A DNA stretch of 64,000 nucleotides from assembly GCA_959347315.1 (NCBI GenBank), contig OY365808.1, positions 1,407,212-1,471,211 on the forward strand, read 5' to 3'. Made by a program: the position numbers and the translations under genes. The notes beneath the pieces were generated by a model. It made no database searches and was not told the DNA's origin. It saw only the letters and a program-made list of their open reading frames with translations. Of the stretch, positions 12,046 to 24,600 are shown piece after piece. Source of the stretch: Bimastos eiseni (taxonomy: Eukaryota > Annelida > Clitellata > Crassiclitellata > Lumbricidae). Every line of letters starts with the position of its first letter. The stretch's first letter is position 1.

Positions 12046-12659
12046 AATGTTTGGTTTTCCGCTTAGCAATTCTCTCCTTTTTGAGAACACATCTTTTCCT
12101 GTTGCAATCCTGCTTTTAATTCCATATATTATATAATTTACTTGTTTAATCTCTATTTATTTCTGTTCAAATTACTTAGTGCTCGACATTCCCGGCTCCC
12201 CAAGATTGGTGAAAATGAGAAATTTACCAAATTCCCAAAAACAATATTTCTACCAAACATTCAATCCTGAAAAAACTAACAGGCATCTTTAAAAAATCTT
12301 GAACCATTGGATTTGTGCAAATAACTTTGATATAACTTGGAAAATTGCTTTATGGGATCTGATAGTGTTTCAGAAAATTGCTACAAACCCAGCGAGAGAA
12401 GGAGCATAATGAAATCTGCTGAAATGGTGGTTTAAACTCCTACCTAATGATTTTACTCAAGTAACAGTATTTTTCTAAGCTAAATTCACTGAATTAAAAA
12501 GTGGTGCTTCTTTGGCAGAATATTTCATGCTACGTTTGAAGGCATTACTTCTACGGTAGAAGTTTTGCATTGGGATATTGTTTAAGCAGTGTTGTTTGGT
12601 TGTATGTCAAAAGTTGAGAGAATTTTGTTTTGTCTTGTGCTTAGGTCTTGACAACGAAA

Positions 12660-15600
12660 ATGGCTGGGTAAGTAGCATCTTCAAGGATAAGTTTTTGAAT
12701 CTGTTTTGTCTTGTGTTTAAATCTTTGTTTTATTTTAAAATCTGGGTTTGATGTGTGTTTCTGTGAGTTTGAATACAGGTTTCTGTGTGGTTGTATTGGG
12801 GTTGAACCGAGTGTAAATTTCCTGCCTAATTCGAGTACCGAGTTTTACGAGTTGAGTTGTACCAAGTTTAAAATATTTCAAAACCTATTATTCTTTTGAT
12901 CTTTAGTTTGTCAGTTTGCACAGTTTTCATGAATGTCTTGGTTATGCCTAAGTTTACATTAGGAAATGGTAACTAATGAGTACTAATAGTTACAGTATTT
13001 GTGTTTTTTATTTTAATATTACTTGGCCCCATTGTTAGTCTGATTAATGCAGGATGAACCGAGGTTGAATTTCTTGCAGAATCCAAGTACCAAGTTTTGC
13101 AAGTTGAATTTTGCAGAGGCCGAGTCCGAGTTTTGAATATTTGAAAATGTCTCATTCTCTTGATGTTTATAATGGCAGTTTGCACAACTTTAATGATTAA
13201 TTTGGTTTTGCCTTAGTTAACACTAGGAAGTAGTTACTTGTAAGCACTAACACTAGCAGTATTTGTGTTTTTAGTTAGGTCAGTTGTTGTTTTGTAAATA
13301 GAAATAAATAGTATTTTGTACTTTTAGTTATGTCGATTGTCGTTTTGTAGTCCGGAGAGAAAATAAAAAAGATTAATATTTGGACCCATTGTTTGTCCAA
13401 ATCCAAGTTTTGGCGAGCACCAAGAAAATTGAATTGATCCGAGTTTTGAACCGACTTGGGGTTCAACCCTACCGAGTTCTACGATACTCCTTGATTCCGC
13501 CAGTTACATGTTGTTTGTAATTACCTTTCAGTGCTGATCTGCCTGTCGGCTGGGACCCGTTGAAAGATCATTACAAGACGAGCAACGTTTACCGAGCGAA
13601 CAAGGTCGTCACACGAAGGAAGGGCTCCGAATCAGAGTTTGTATCCTAGTCTCTCACAAGCGCCTCTATGTCTTGAATATTATTTTATATAGCATTCACA
13701 ACTAGAAATATGCTTATAATTCATTTTGATTACTTGTATGTAGTATCTCTTCAAGTGAAACTACTCCAGCTCAGCCATGGCTAAAAAGAAATGATTTTAA
13801 CACTTTACAGAAAAAGTTTGATCATTGTAAAAGTGAAGACGGAGGGCAACCGGGAGCCCATTCTAGATGGAGGTACCGATCAAGCTCGACACAGCATTAG
13901 CAACGAGTGCCCTCTGGAGACCAGAAGCTCACCCTTTGCAGAGGAGTGCAGAGCTCGACACGAAGAAAGAACGTCAGAGACTGGACGACAGTTAAGCCAA
14001 ATAGGACCAGAGAGACACTGCCAGACTAGTGTTGCAATCCGGGAAGAGCTGCGTTGTTGAATTGGCAGCCAGTAAAAAACATAATCATGAATGCTGCTCA
14101 TTTATGTAGCTCCTTTTGTAAGCTGTTAAAGTCAATTCTTTTTAGCCATGGCTGGGCTGGGAGAACCTCCGAGTTGTCACGATCAACCATTGATTGAGCG
14201 CCCTTGGAATAAACTGGTGGCCATTTAGGTTTCAAACTTTTATCCAAGTGTGCATCATGCTAATGATATTTATCATCACGTCACCACCCGGATGATACCT
14301 TTCTTGTAGGACTTGTGTTTGGTAATTTTCCAAGACAAAGAGGGGTTGAATAAAGTGACCATTCTAAGCACCCTTTATGAACCATGAGTACTATTATGAT
14401 AATCGGTCTGGAGTGCTTGAGACTGCATTGCAAGTTGGCTCCTTTTGTTCTTTCATCTTGGAGCTGTTACGGTCGATTTCTGTTGCAGGACCAGCGACGA
14501 GAAAGAGAGGGATCTGTTCATCACAAATATCCCTAGTCGAATTACAACGGTACGTGTCTTTACAGCGAATTTTTTTCATTTTTTTTTCATTTATTCCTAT
14601 TATTTCATTTAAGTTTTCTAAAATTTTTGTGTTCGCATTTTTAACACTTTTGTTGCAGTTTCATATTGCCACTTGTTTTACTAAATTACATTTATAACTA
14701 GTCAAGGTAGAAACATTCTTTGATTAACAGGAAGCAATGGAAGAGTGACCCTTAAGGGACTAAGTCCCACCTACATGGTTACCCATGCATATGGAAAAAA
14801 TGGCAATTTGTTTCATTATATGAATGTGAATCATTAATAGGTAACCAAAGTCATAGAAATTGTGCAAACTGCCAGATTAAAAATCAAGAGAATGAGACTT
14901 TTTTAAATATTCGATACTCAAACTCCATACAACTCACTCATAATACTCTGTACTCAGTAGGAAATTGACGCTTGGTTTATCTGTATGACAAGGTGAATGA
15001 TGATTTTGATGATACAGATAATTATTTACAATTATATTGTATTTCTTTAGGATGGTCTAATAAACTTATTTGGTGCATCTGGCAAAATCCAGGAAATTAA
15101 ACTGGTTCCAGACAAAAAATATCCACAGAACCAACTGGGGTAAGTACTGGTCGATAATAATATTATATGCTCTTTATATGGTTCTGAGATGGGTACAATA
15201 AGTTAAACTGGTATTCAACTAGATTTTGATACATTAGATGGATAGCTCTGGTCCATAATTCAATGACATGGCCTCGTTAATTATTATAGGTGATGTTAGA
15301 CTGGGTTAGGAGTGCCTCTGAATGGTTATCTTGAAGAGGTTATATATAAATTGCATCGATTGATTGGTTGATTGATTAGTAGAAATAACAATGTTTAGAT
15401 GACCGACAGCGTTTCTCAAGTTTAACTGACTCTCCATTTGCTGATTTTTGTGTGTGTTATAAATCTAGAAATCTTTTTGTCCATCTTTTTACTGTGATGC
15501 AAAGCTTGAGGGTTTGATGGTCATAAAGTATGAAATCATGCCTGGCACAATTTTTATTAATGATAATAATAATTTTCAGTAAATTTCAATTTGACAAAAT

Positions 15601-18600
15601 GCAGTATAATTACAAACACAATATGAACAAATGATGATAAGGTATTAAAGGAGTCGAATTTAACTGTTGGTAGCCATGCAAGGCGACCACTTTGTCATGC
15701 GTCTTATTTAACCAACCGATCACTTAGTGAAAGAAGAACTAGTTTTTGTGGTAATTGGTATAACGTTTGAACTATTCTAGCTTTGTGAAAACGTTTACGT
15801 CGGCCGATGGTCTTCGAATCATCGAACAGTTCCACAACTTCAAAATTGGTAGCAACATTCTGAGAGTTCAAGTCCAGAAACAGCGGAGAACGGTGAGTTG
15901 GATTTGATAGTAGACTCTGCTCATAGAGGAAGCATAGCTTGCAAAGTAAAAGTGGATATCTGTATCTACTACCATGACTTTTATTGCTGATCTCTTATCT
16001 AGTCTAACGACTTCTAGTGGTTATCTAAATGTAGTCAGATGACTTCTAATCTAGTCTTACAATTTCTGGTGCTAATTATGTAATCTAGTGAAATGACTTC
16101 TATTGGTAATCTAATTAGTTCATTATGAGAATATAGTCCAGTGACTTTTATAGCTAATTTGATCTGATTTGTTCAGGTAATTCAGTGACTCCCTTAGCAC
16201 ATTTCTATTGGTCATTTTGTGTATCTCATACGTCTGTCTGACAGTCTGTGTGTTTGTGAATATACTTGTATGTGTGCTAATTTATGTAGCTCATTTTGTG
16301 AATCTCAGGTATTGTATTTCTTGCAGGAGAATTCATCCGATTTCGGTCGTCCTTCGTTCAATCAATCGAACGCCCCTCCTCCTCCTTCTCTGGCCTCACT
16401 GAACTCTGCCCCCTCTATCCAATCGGAAGGGTGAGTCAAACATAAACGACCTTTACATATCCTCCTTATCATTATCAGCTTCACAAAGTGACCGTCAAAT
16501 GGGTCAAAGCACAGAGACACAATACGTGTTGGACATATGTGGCATGCTTCTGGTGATTAAATGCGCCGTCCATATAAGTTATCTTGTTTACGTTACGTTA
16601 TTGTATTCACATCTAGTGACTAGTTTAGCTCCATTAGAGTTATTCAAAGGTGTCATTATCTGTTGTGTGTGTGTGTAGGTGTGTCTCTACTACAGTTAAG
16701 TAGCATTACGCATTCATTACCTGATGTAAATCGGTAGCATTTCACGATGCTTTGATTACATTACCTGATGCAGTTGTGTAACATTACGCATTGCTTTGAT
16801 TACATTACTTGATGCAATTAACTAGCATTACACATTACACCAAATACATAACCGGCTACAGTTATGGAACATTGCAGACATTGCTTTGAGCTCATCCGAC
16901 GTGTCTTTCAGCTCACGAGCAGAATCCGATCCGCATGGAGCCCTCGGTCGATCACCGTCATCATCCTTCAGCGAAGAGAGCCTGAAGCCGGTCGGTCGAT
17001 CGAAACTCATATTAGCCACGGCTCTCCGTCGCCACGAGCCGCCTGTCGGCCAGTTGAGAGCTGGTGCTCAGCCGTTAAATGGATCGAGTCATCATCCTTC
17101 TAGTTTGAGCGGATCGTCTTCCTCCGATGAGCACGGAACTCACGAGCCAGCAAAGATGATCGGTGATTATAAATATTTTGATCGTTCTTTTTGTGCTCGA
17201 CCGCTGTCTGATGAGATCGAGACATTTCAATTTGTCTTCTGTCTCTTTCTGGCGTTGCCGTTCTTTTGATCACCTTGTTCCCCAGGCAAGGACTGCTATG
17301 ACCCAACTCACCTTGCCTTTGACATCGTGGTCCCTTCTACTTGCAATGACTTGCCCCCATAATCCGTAGTGAGATTTTAGTCTTTGACCAGCCCACATCC
17401 CTTCGTTGCCTGATGATTTCCTTATTTTCTCAGGGCTGTCACGCTGAGAGGACTTCTGAATGGCTAGTACTGTAAGAAACGCTTTATAGATTCTTTCTTA
17501 TGATATTCCAGGAGAATTTAAATATCTGAGAAAATGCTTTTCAAAAACTCTGACATTTTATAATTTTATGAAGCTTTCTTATTTTCTGCAGTTATGCTTG
17601 AAGCAGCAGGAAGCAGACAGATAAGATAGACAGACAGTTCTTCTGTCAACCGGCTTATGGCCAGATGGATATACAAACATGGCCAGATGGACATACAACC
17701 ATATGGCCAGATGGATATACAAACATATGGCCAGATGGATATACAAACATATGGCCAGATGGACATACAAACATATGGCTAGTCAGAGAGACATTTGTAA
17801 AGGCAGACAGACAGATATCCAGCTACACAGACAGTCAGACACTCATCCAACATACATACAGAACATGCTCTCATTGTCGTTGTAGTTGTCGCCAAGGGTC
17901 CACTCACACTCCTTTTACATTCTCCTTAAAAGTGTTCTTTTTAGCCGTGCTGGGGTCACGAGCGTTCCTGAATAGTAGCCTTTCAGGTGCACTATATAAA
18001 TTTTTGTAATGAATGATTGAAATATGGATAGACAGACCGCCATACATGCAAGCAGACATCTAGACAGACTGCAGTTACACTGAAGGCGGCGCCACTATAG
18101 AAGTCGGTGATTTCCTTTCCATTGTCAGTAATGGCTTTTGAATTGGTTGTTATTCGTGTTGCTGTTTCTGTTGTTGTCCATAAGCCAAGCAACCAGAGCT
18201 GCAGAGACCAGCTTTGGAGCTTGCGAACAACAAGCCACAGAGCAACGGATCGAGAGTCTCGGACAAGGTCTCTCCTGGTTCTCAGGTCCGCCAAAGGGGT
18301 CCATGCCTTAAGTGCAAGAAAATGGGTGAGTATTCTGTAGCTCTGTTCCATCAAAGTGTTTGTTGCAATACATTCCGCAAATAGCATTACACATTCACCG
18401 ATTATGTTACCTGATGCAGTTGAGGTGATGATAATAATGATGATGGTGACAATTATTAAAATAATATTGACGATGATGGTAATGATTATTACAGTGCTGA
18501 TAATGTTATTAGTATTAAAAATGATATAATGATGCAAATAACAGGACATCGATATCATCTCACCCCACAAATTAATTACCACAAGTGACATATTATCACA

Positions 18601-21600
18601 TTATACGAATAACAAAAATTATGATCATGATGATGATGATTATTATCACATTATGCAAATAATGATAAGATTGATGTCGATAGTAATAATATATTTATAT
18701 TAATAATAATGATGCACCCTATGAATAATGATAATAATGATGTTGATAATGAAGATAGTGATAATTATATTAATAATAAGGATGGCGATAATTATGATCA
18801 TGACAATATCATGATAACCATGATAATAATTATGATCGTGTGAGTATGTTATTCTGAAAACACTGAGTTTTCATTTCATTTGTTTGAGATAAGTTTTTGT
18901 CCTTGTCATTTAAGTTCGAATATGCTTTGTGCTTAGATCATTCGAGTCGCGTTCAATACATTATTTGCTATTTGCGTTATTGTAGGTGACAAGAGCTGTG
19001 GCAGGTGTAAGGGAATCTACTGCTCAAAGACCTGTCAAAAAGACGACTTTCCATTTCATCGGATCATCTGCGAACCCTTCACTAAGTAAGTTTAAATAAA
19101 TGCATAATATTAATAGTAATAATAACAATTATGATTATAACATAATAATAATAATCATAATAATAGTAATAACAGCAATGATAATAATAATAACAACAAT
19201 TATGACTTTTACAATGATTATAGTATAATAATAATAGTAATGGTTATGACATAATAATGATAATGTATGCTGGTGACTTCATTTTCTTAGCCTTGGCATA
19301 TGAGGGGGGTTGGCCAGTCCTCCCCTTACCATCTCCTCTTCTCACCATTATGGCTGGGTTGGCCAAGTCCTACAGGCAGAGCAGAAGTCTTGACATAAAT
19401 GTCTGTTCACATAGAACAACATTACTTATTATGAAGACCTAACATAATTACATAAATGCACTAAGCACAAAGCAGTTACATGAAACAACATTACATAAAA
19501 TCACATTGCGCAAATACCATAACGCAAAGAACAGCCCAAATAACATGACCCAAACAAATAGCATTTGGCATATAAATCTCATTGCACAATTAGCAACACA
19601 GATGACAGATCAATAATATAATACAAATAAATAACATGTGATAACATAATACAACAAAATAACACAATAAAATCACGAAGCACAAATTATATAGCACAAA
19701 TGACACAAATAAATGACAACACAAATAAATAATGTGACACAAATAACAACACATTAACATAATGTAACATAAGATTACTTTTGAATTGCATCATTGACCA
19801 GATCTGACACTTTTATTTTCCTCAGCTTCTTTTGATCTTCTCCATTTTCTCTTTCCAGGGAAGAAGAAGAATTGCAGGAGCGATTTGAATTCTTCAATGA
19901 CAACGTGAAAGTGGTGAGGTTTTTTCCAAGCAGAACATTTCTCTGTATATTTAAGTTTATTTACTCCTAGGTTATTGCTCCTTAGGTAAATCTCCCTCAA
20001 GGTAAATTGCTCATAAGGTAATTCCGACTAAGATAATATTATCATTATTACTAAATTACTAATACTATCATTACTATTATTAATATTATTATTCCTTTTA
20101 TGGCCAAGGTATTGATTATCCCTCAGTCGATCCAAACAATATCTGTAGATATTATTAATTTATTATTATTATTATTATTGATGTTCCGTTGTATGGTCTT
20201 GTGTGCCGTTTTGATGAGTGCATTTTCGAATACATTGTCTGAATATCTGAAATGTCAACTTTGTTAATTTGTTTGTTTTCTCTCAGTGCGGAGATCAGGA
20301 GGAGGAGAGCAAGGCTCGAGCGACCGCTCTGCCGCTCAATGACACGATCAAGGTATGGCTGTATTTACCTTTACATTACCTTGCTTTTGCCATATGGTTT
20401 TTACCCTTGCCATTCTTTTGCGCTGATGTTACCTTTACCATACCCTCACATGAACAGGAAGTTCCCTTGGCAATTTGTGTGGCTAGATTGGAAATCTCTA
20501 TATCACTGATTGATGTGTGATATTTCGAACGCTTCTCTTTTTTCTTTCTTGTACATTGTGTCCTATTTGTTTTGGCATTAATGGGTAAATAAGGCTGTCA
20601 ACGGGTACCCGGGTAACTGATCGAAGCTGGCACCCCAGGTAATGAAATCGGTTTTCGGATAATGACCTTCTGTAAAAATGCGCGATTTTACCTGAACATG
20701 TGCCAGAAATTTTCCATTGGTCATATTGGCTGACTGCCTGGGCAATGAAAATCAGTTCTCAGGTAACGACATTCTGTAAAAATGCAGAATTTTCTACATC
20801 TCCTAACAAAATTGCCGATTATTTAGCCGATTATTTCTTTGAGAGACCTACTGCTACTGCCTATTGTTGTGGTACAAGCTAACATTTGCTCCGTAGGAGA
20901 TGTATGCAAGTAGTTGGGGACTAATCCTAGGCAGGCAATACAGATTAGACACACCACCCGCCGTCAAACTATGCCCAGGGTAATTAAAGGCCAAGGCGCG
21001 GATGTTCTATTCACAGCCACCATCTAGTCTCAGCCTCTCATGCGATTGACATGTGTCGGGGAGAGCTGATTGGCAGCTAGCATGTATTCATTAGGCATGC
21101 CTCCACGATGTACATTCATCGGTTTCTCTGTTGAATTTGCCAGCCGCTCCTTGGCTCTTAAGCAGGCACTATGACTTACTCTGCACAAGACCTATGTTGA
21201 CACATTCCCACGGTCTATACTAGGACAGTGGGTGGTCTCACCACTGGTCTCAAGAAGCCATTGGCTCGACGACACGATATGGGAACGGAACGAAATGCCG
21301 TCCTTCACAGACCCAGTGATGTTGCTGTTGTCATTTTGCTTTTCTAGACTGAATATATATTAAATAAAAAAAGTAATTTTTAATATCGGCGCCGATTATC
21401 TTGCCGATATCCGATATTGCCGATATCTCTATAATTGGCCCGATTAATCGGCCGGCCGATTAATCGGTACAGCTCTAAATAATAATAGTAATAATGTGAA
21501 ATTAAAAGCTTTCCAGTTTTAGGCTCCCTGAATTGGCTCAATCAGTAGATTGAGAAGCTCATAACTAAATGATTGTTTATTATTTTAATAATAATGATTG

Positions 21601-24600
21601 CAGAATGCTCTTTCTTTTTATTTTTCAGTTGTCTCTATGTTATTCCAAAAAGTGTTTCCATTGTCATGATGAACTCTCTGAAAGTGTGATAACTGCGTGT
21701 TCAGTGTGCTAAAGTATTTTTGACGTTTAATAAAGCAACATTGGCTGGAAATTGGATTCTGTGATTTTCCTTTTAGGTTGGGATCTTAGTACCAGCAATG
21801 ACGCCTTCGCGGTTCTATGTCTTTCCAGATGGGAACCACGAACAGCTTAAGGATTTGACTCTTCGTCTGAAGGAGGTGAATAAACGACACGATTAAGATT
21901 AACATATTGTCATAAATTCATTTTGTCAAACTTTTATTTAGGCTCTTTGTTTTCCATGTGTTAAGCATTTCCAGTCTTGTTGATACTGAAGGTAAGGAAA
22001 GCGATGTTTGTGCTAAAGCGGTTTGCGGTAGTCCTATAATAATAATAATAAACTCAGGTTCACATTTTGGGTGACTGTGCATCTTTCAATTTTAATGATA
22101 ATGACAATACTAGCGTCACTTTCGAGCATTAGTCGTATAATAATAATTAGAAAGTAATGACTTAGGTTCACATTTCAGGTAAGTGTGTGCATGTTTCAAC
22201 TTTTTTAATAATAGCAATACTTTGAATCTTTTCTATTCACAGCACTATTCAGTGGCAAAGAATTGCAAGAAGCCACGTAATTCTCCGGACATTGGCGACC
22301 TCTGTGCGTGTCGATACTCGCTTGACAATGAATGGTATCGAGTGGAGGTGGAGGACGTCATCAGCTTCAGCCGAATCCTCGTTCGATACGTCGACTACGG
22401 AAATGAGGAAGAGGTGGAAAGCTCGACGATATGTGAACTTCCGAAAGAGTTTAAAATGATTCCTAAGTTGGTGAGTGGTACTGAACTTCTTGGTTATGTT
22501 TTCGCTGATTTTCTGTGCGTTTACTTCATGCGTGTTTTACGATGAAAAGCACTTCACGTAATCTGTAGCTTTTTAACGTAAATGTTGATTTTTGATAAAA
22601 CTCTGAAGTGTTATCCGTCTTAACATATTTTTTTACATTTAAAGAACTGAGGTGAAATCTGTTATAAATTGTAATTTTAAGTATCTTATGTTGAAAACAC
22701 TTGACTGAACACCTGCTGTTTTGTTTATTTTTATTTTTTAGGATGAGACCTACAACTAAAATTTGCTCTTTTGTTTATTTTTATCTGTTTTGCAATGATA
22801 ACTGCCACTTAAATTTGCTGCTAGTATGTAGTTGTTTTTTACAATGAAAGCTGTAATTAATATCTGCTGTTTTCTTAACTTTTTTTGCTGTTTTTTAACA
22901 GGCGGTTTTGTGCGGTCTTGCGAATATTGAGCCAATTCCATCAGATGCTGGCTGCACTGGTTGGTCAGCAAGAGCCATTGAACTCAGTAGAAAGATCATG
23001 AATGAGTGTATCGCCATGGTTACTCCTGTTGTCATGGTGTCTGGGGTGTACTACGTCGAAATGAAAATGATTGGTTCAGGTGAGGAGAATGATGCAATTT
23101 GATTGGTCTATTGTTAATAGTGTTTATGAGGTCGTTAGGAGATTTGAAATGGATTAATTTCTGATTATAGGAATGATCCCAGTGTCAATTTCCTACTGAG
23201 TACCGAGTATTACGAGTGAGTAGTAATGAATATTGAATATTGGATGAAAATAAGGTAAACATTAAACTTTAAATAAATGCAGGAATGTATTTGTTTTACA
23301 ATTTTCAGTTTTTCACTTCAAACATGATAAAGTGATGATAAAATGAAATGCGATTGCTATTTTGTAAATTAAAAGAATCCGATTTTCGTTTTCAAAACGG
23401 ATTTTTAAAAATTATCCAAATGCCAATTTTTTTTATATGCCGATTCAGACTCGTTGTTTGTCCGAATGCGAATGATGCCGAGTACTACGATGCTTCTCTT
23501 TCGTCATATCTTCTGCACCCTCTGAGAAGTCCCTTAGCTGCTCTCTGTCCTCTGGCATTATGCAACGCTCATGTGACCCTACAATGGTACCATTGTTTTT
23601 TTCCCATACACTGTCAGCATTTCGATCAGTCAAGAAATTAATAATCATTCATTGACAATCAAAGTCCGATGGCAACCAAGAGGGCTCGCCGACGATCAAG
23701 GTCGAGAAGAATGAGGTCTTGAACACTTAACCTTCCTTTTAGAGTTTGCTTAAACAGTCGATCTTCGTTTATATTCTTGAGCGTGTCTGAGAGATATCTT
23801 TAAGAGGCGCTATGTTACATTATGTGAAACTGTGTCCACAGATGACTCTGATGTGGCCGAGATGTTCATCGAGGCGGGTGTAGCCAGGTATGCGAGGAAA
23901 AGCCAACCGCCTTCTTTACCTATCAGGTTCGTAGAATTTCCTTGTACTAGAACAGCTGTATCCTCTGTTTCAATTTGGTCTCTCTCTCTAGAATGCACTT
24001 TCTCCTTCTGCTTGCTCTAAAATTCTTCGTGGTTGTCTCTCATCCTCTTTCGCTTATCTTAAAACCTACTTCTTCTCGTGGGCCGTTGCACAGTGACAGT
24101 GCTTCTGAACGGTTCACCCTACTAGAGACACTGGGCAAATACTTAAAAGTGAATACAAAATACATGGTTAACTAGATTCTTGAGGTAGGAAGACAGTTGT
24201 CTTTACATAAGATGGTTGGCATATGATGCATATGATTGTCTCTAAGGTTCTAGAAGAAGGGTCTCTTTGATCTGTATGAAGTCCTTTGAGGAGTCCAGTC
24301 AACAGTCAGAAGGGATGTTTTTTTATTATGAAAAGTTTTAATGGTGACGTACCAATTTATGTTGTTTGTGGTATATTTTTCAACAGCATGCCAGAACTGT
24401 TACCTAAACCATTGCCTTCTCAAAATCAGTTACCGTCGTCTAGACCGTCGCCGTCTCCAAATCAGTTGCCATCGTCTAGCCCATCAAGATCTTCAAACCA
24501 GTTGCTGTCGTCTGGATCGTTACCATCTCCTAATGAATTGCCAGCAGCGTGTCCTTCGCTGAACCTCGCTGCCTATGGTTGGCCGACAGATCTTTCGCAT

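Larger units (their letters stand above)
9661..12659. other. Intergenic region with LINE fragments
   Basis: Between the end of the first gene and the start codon at 12660. Apart from two reverse-strand LINE fragments (listed separately) it holds C-runs at 10083-10092 and 11400-11410. The promoter of the Tudor gene should lie at its right end; I see no definite TATA box. Confidence 0.5.

Noticed and set aside
17992..18591. 199-codon reverse open frame opposite Tudor exon 8
   Set aside because: Ile/Thr/Asn-rich translation of the GAT/AAT simple repeats plus antisense of a real exon.
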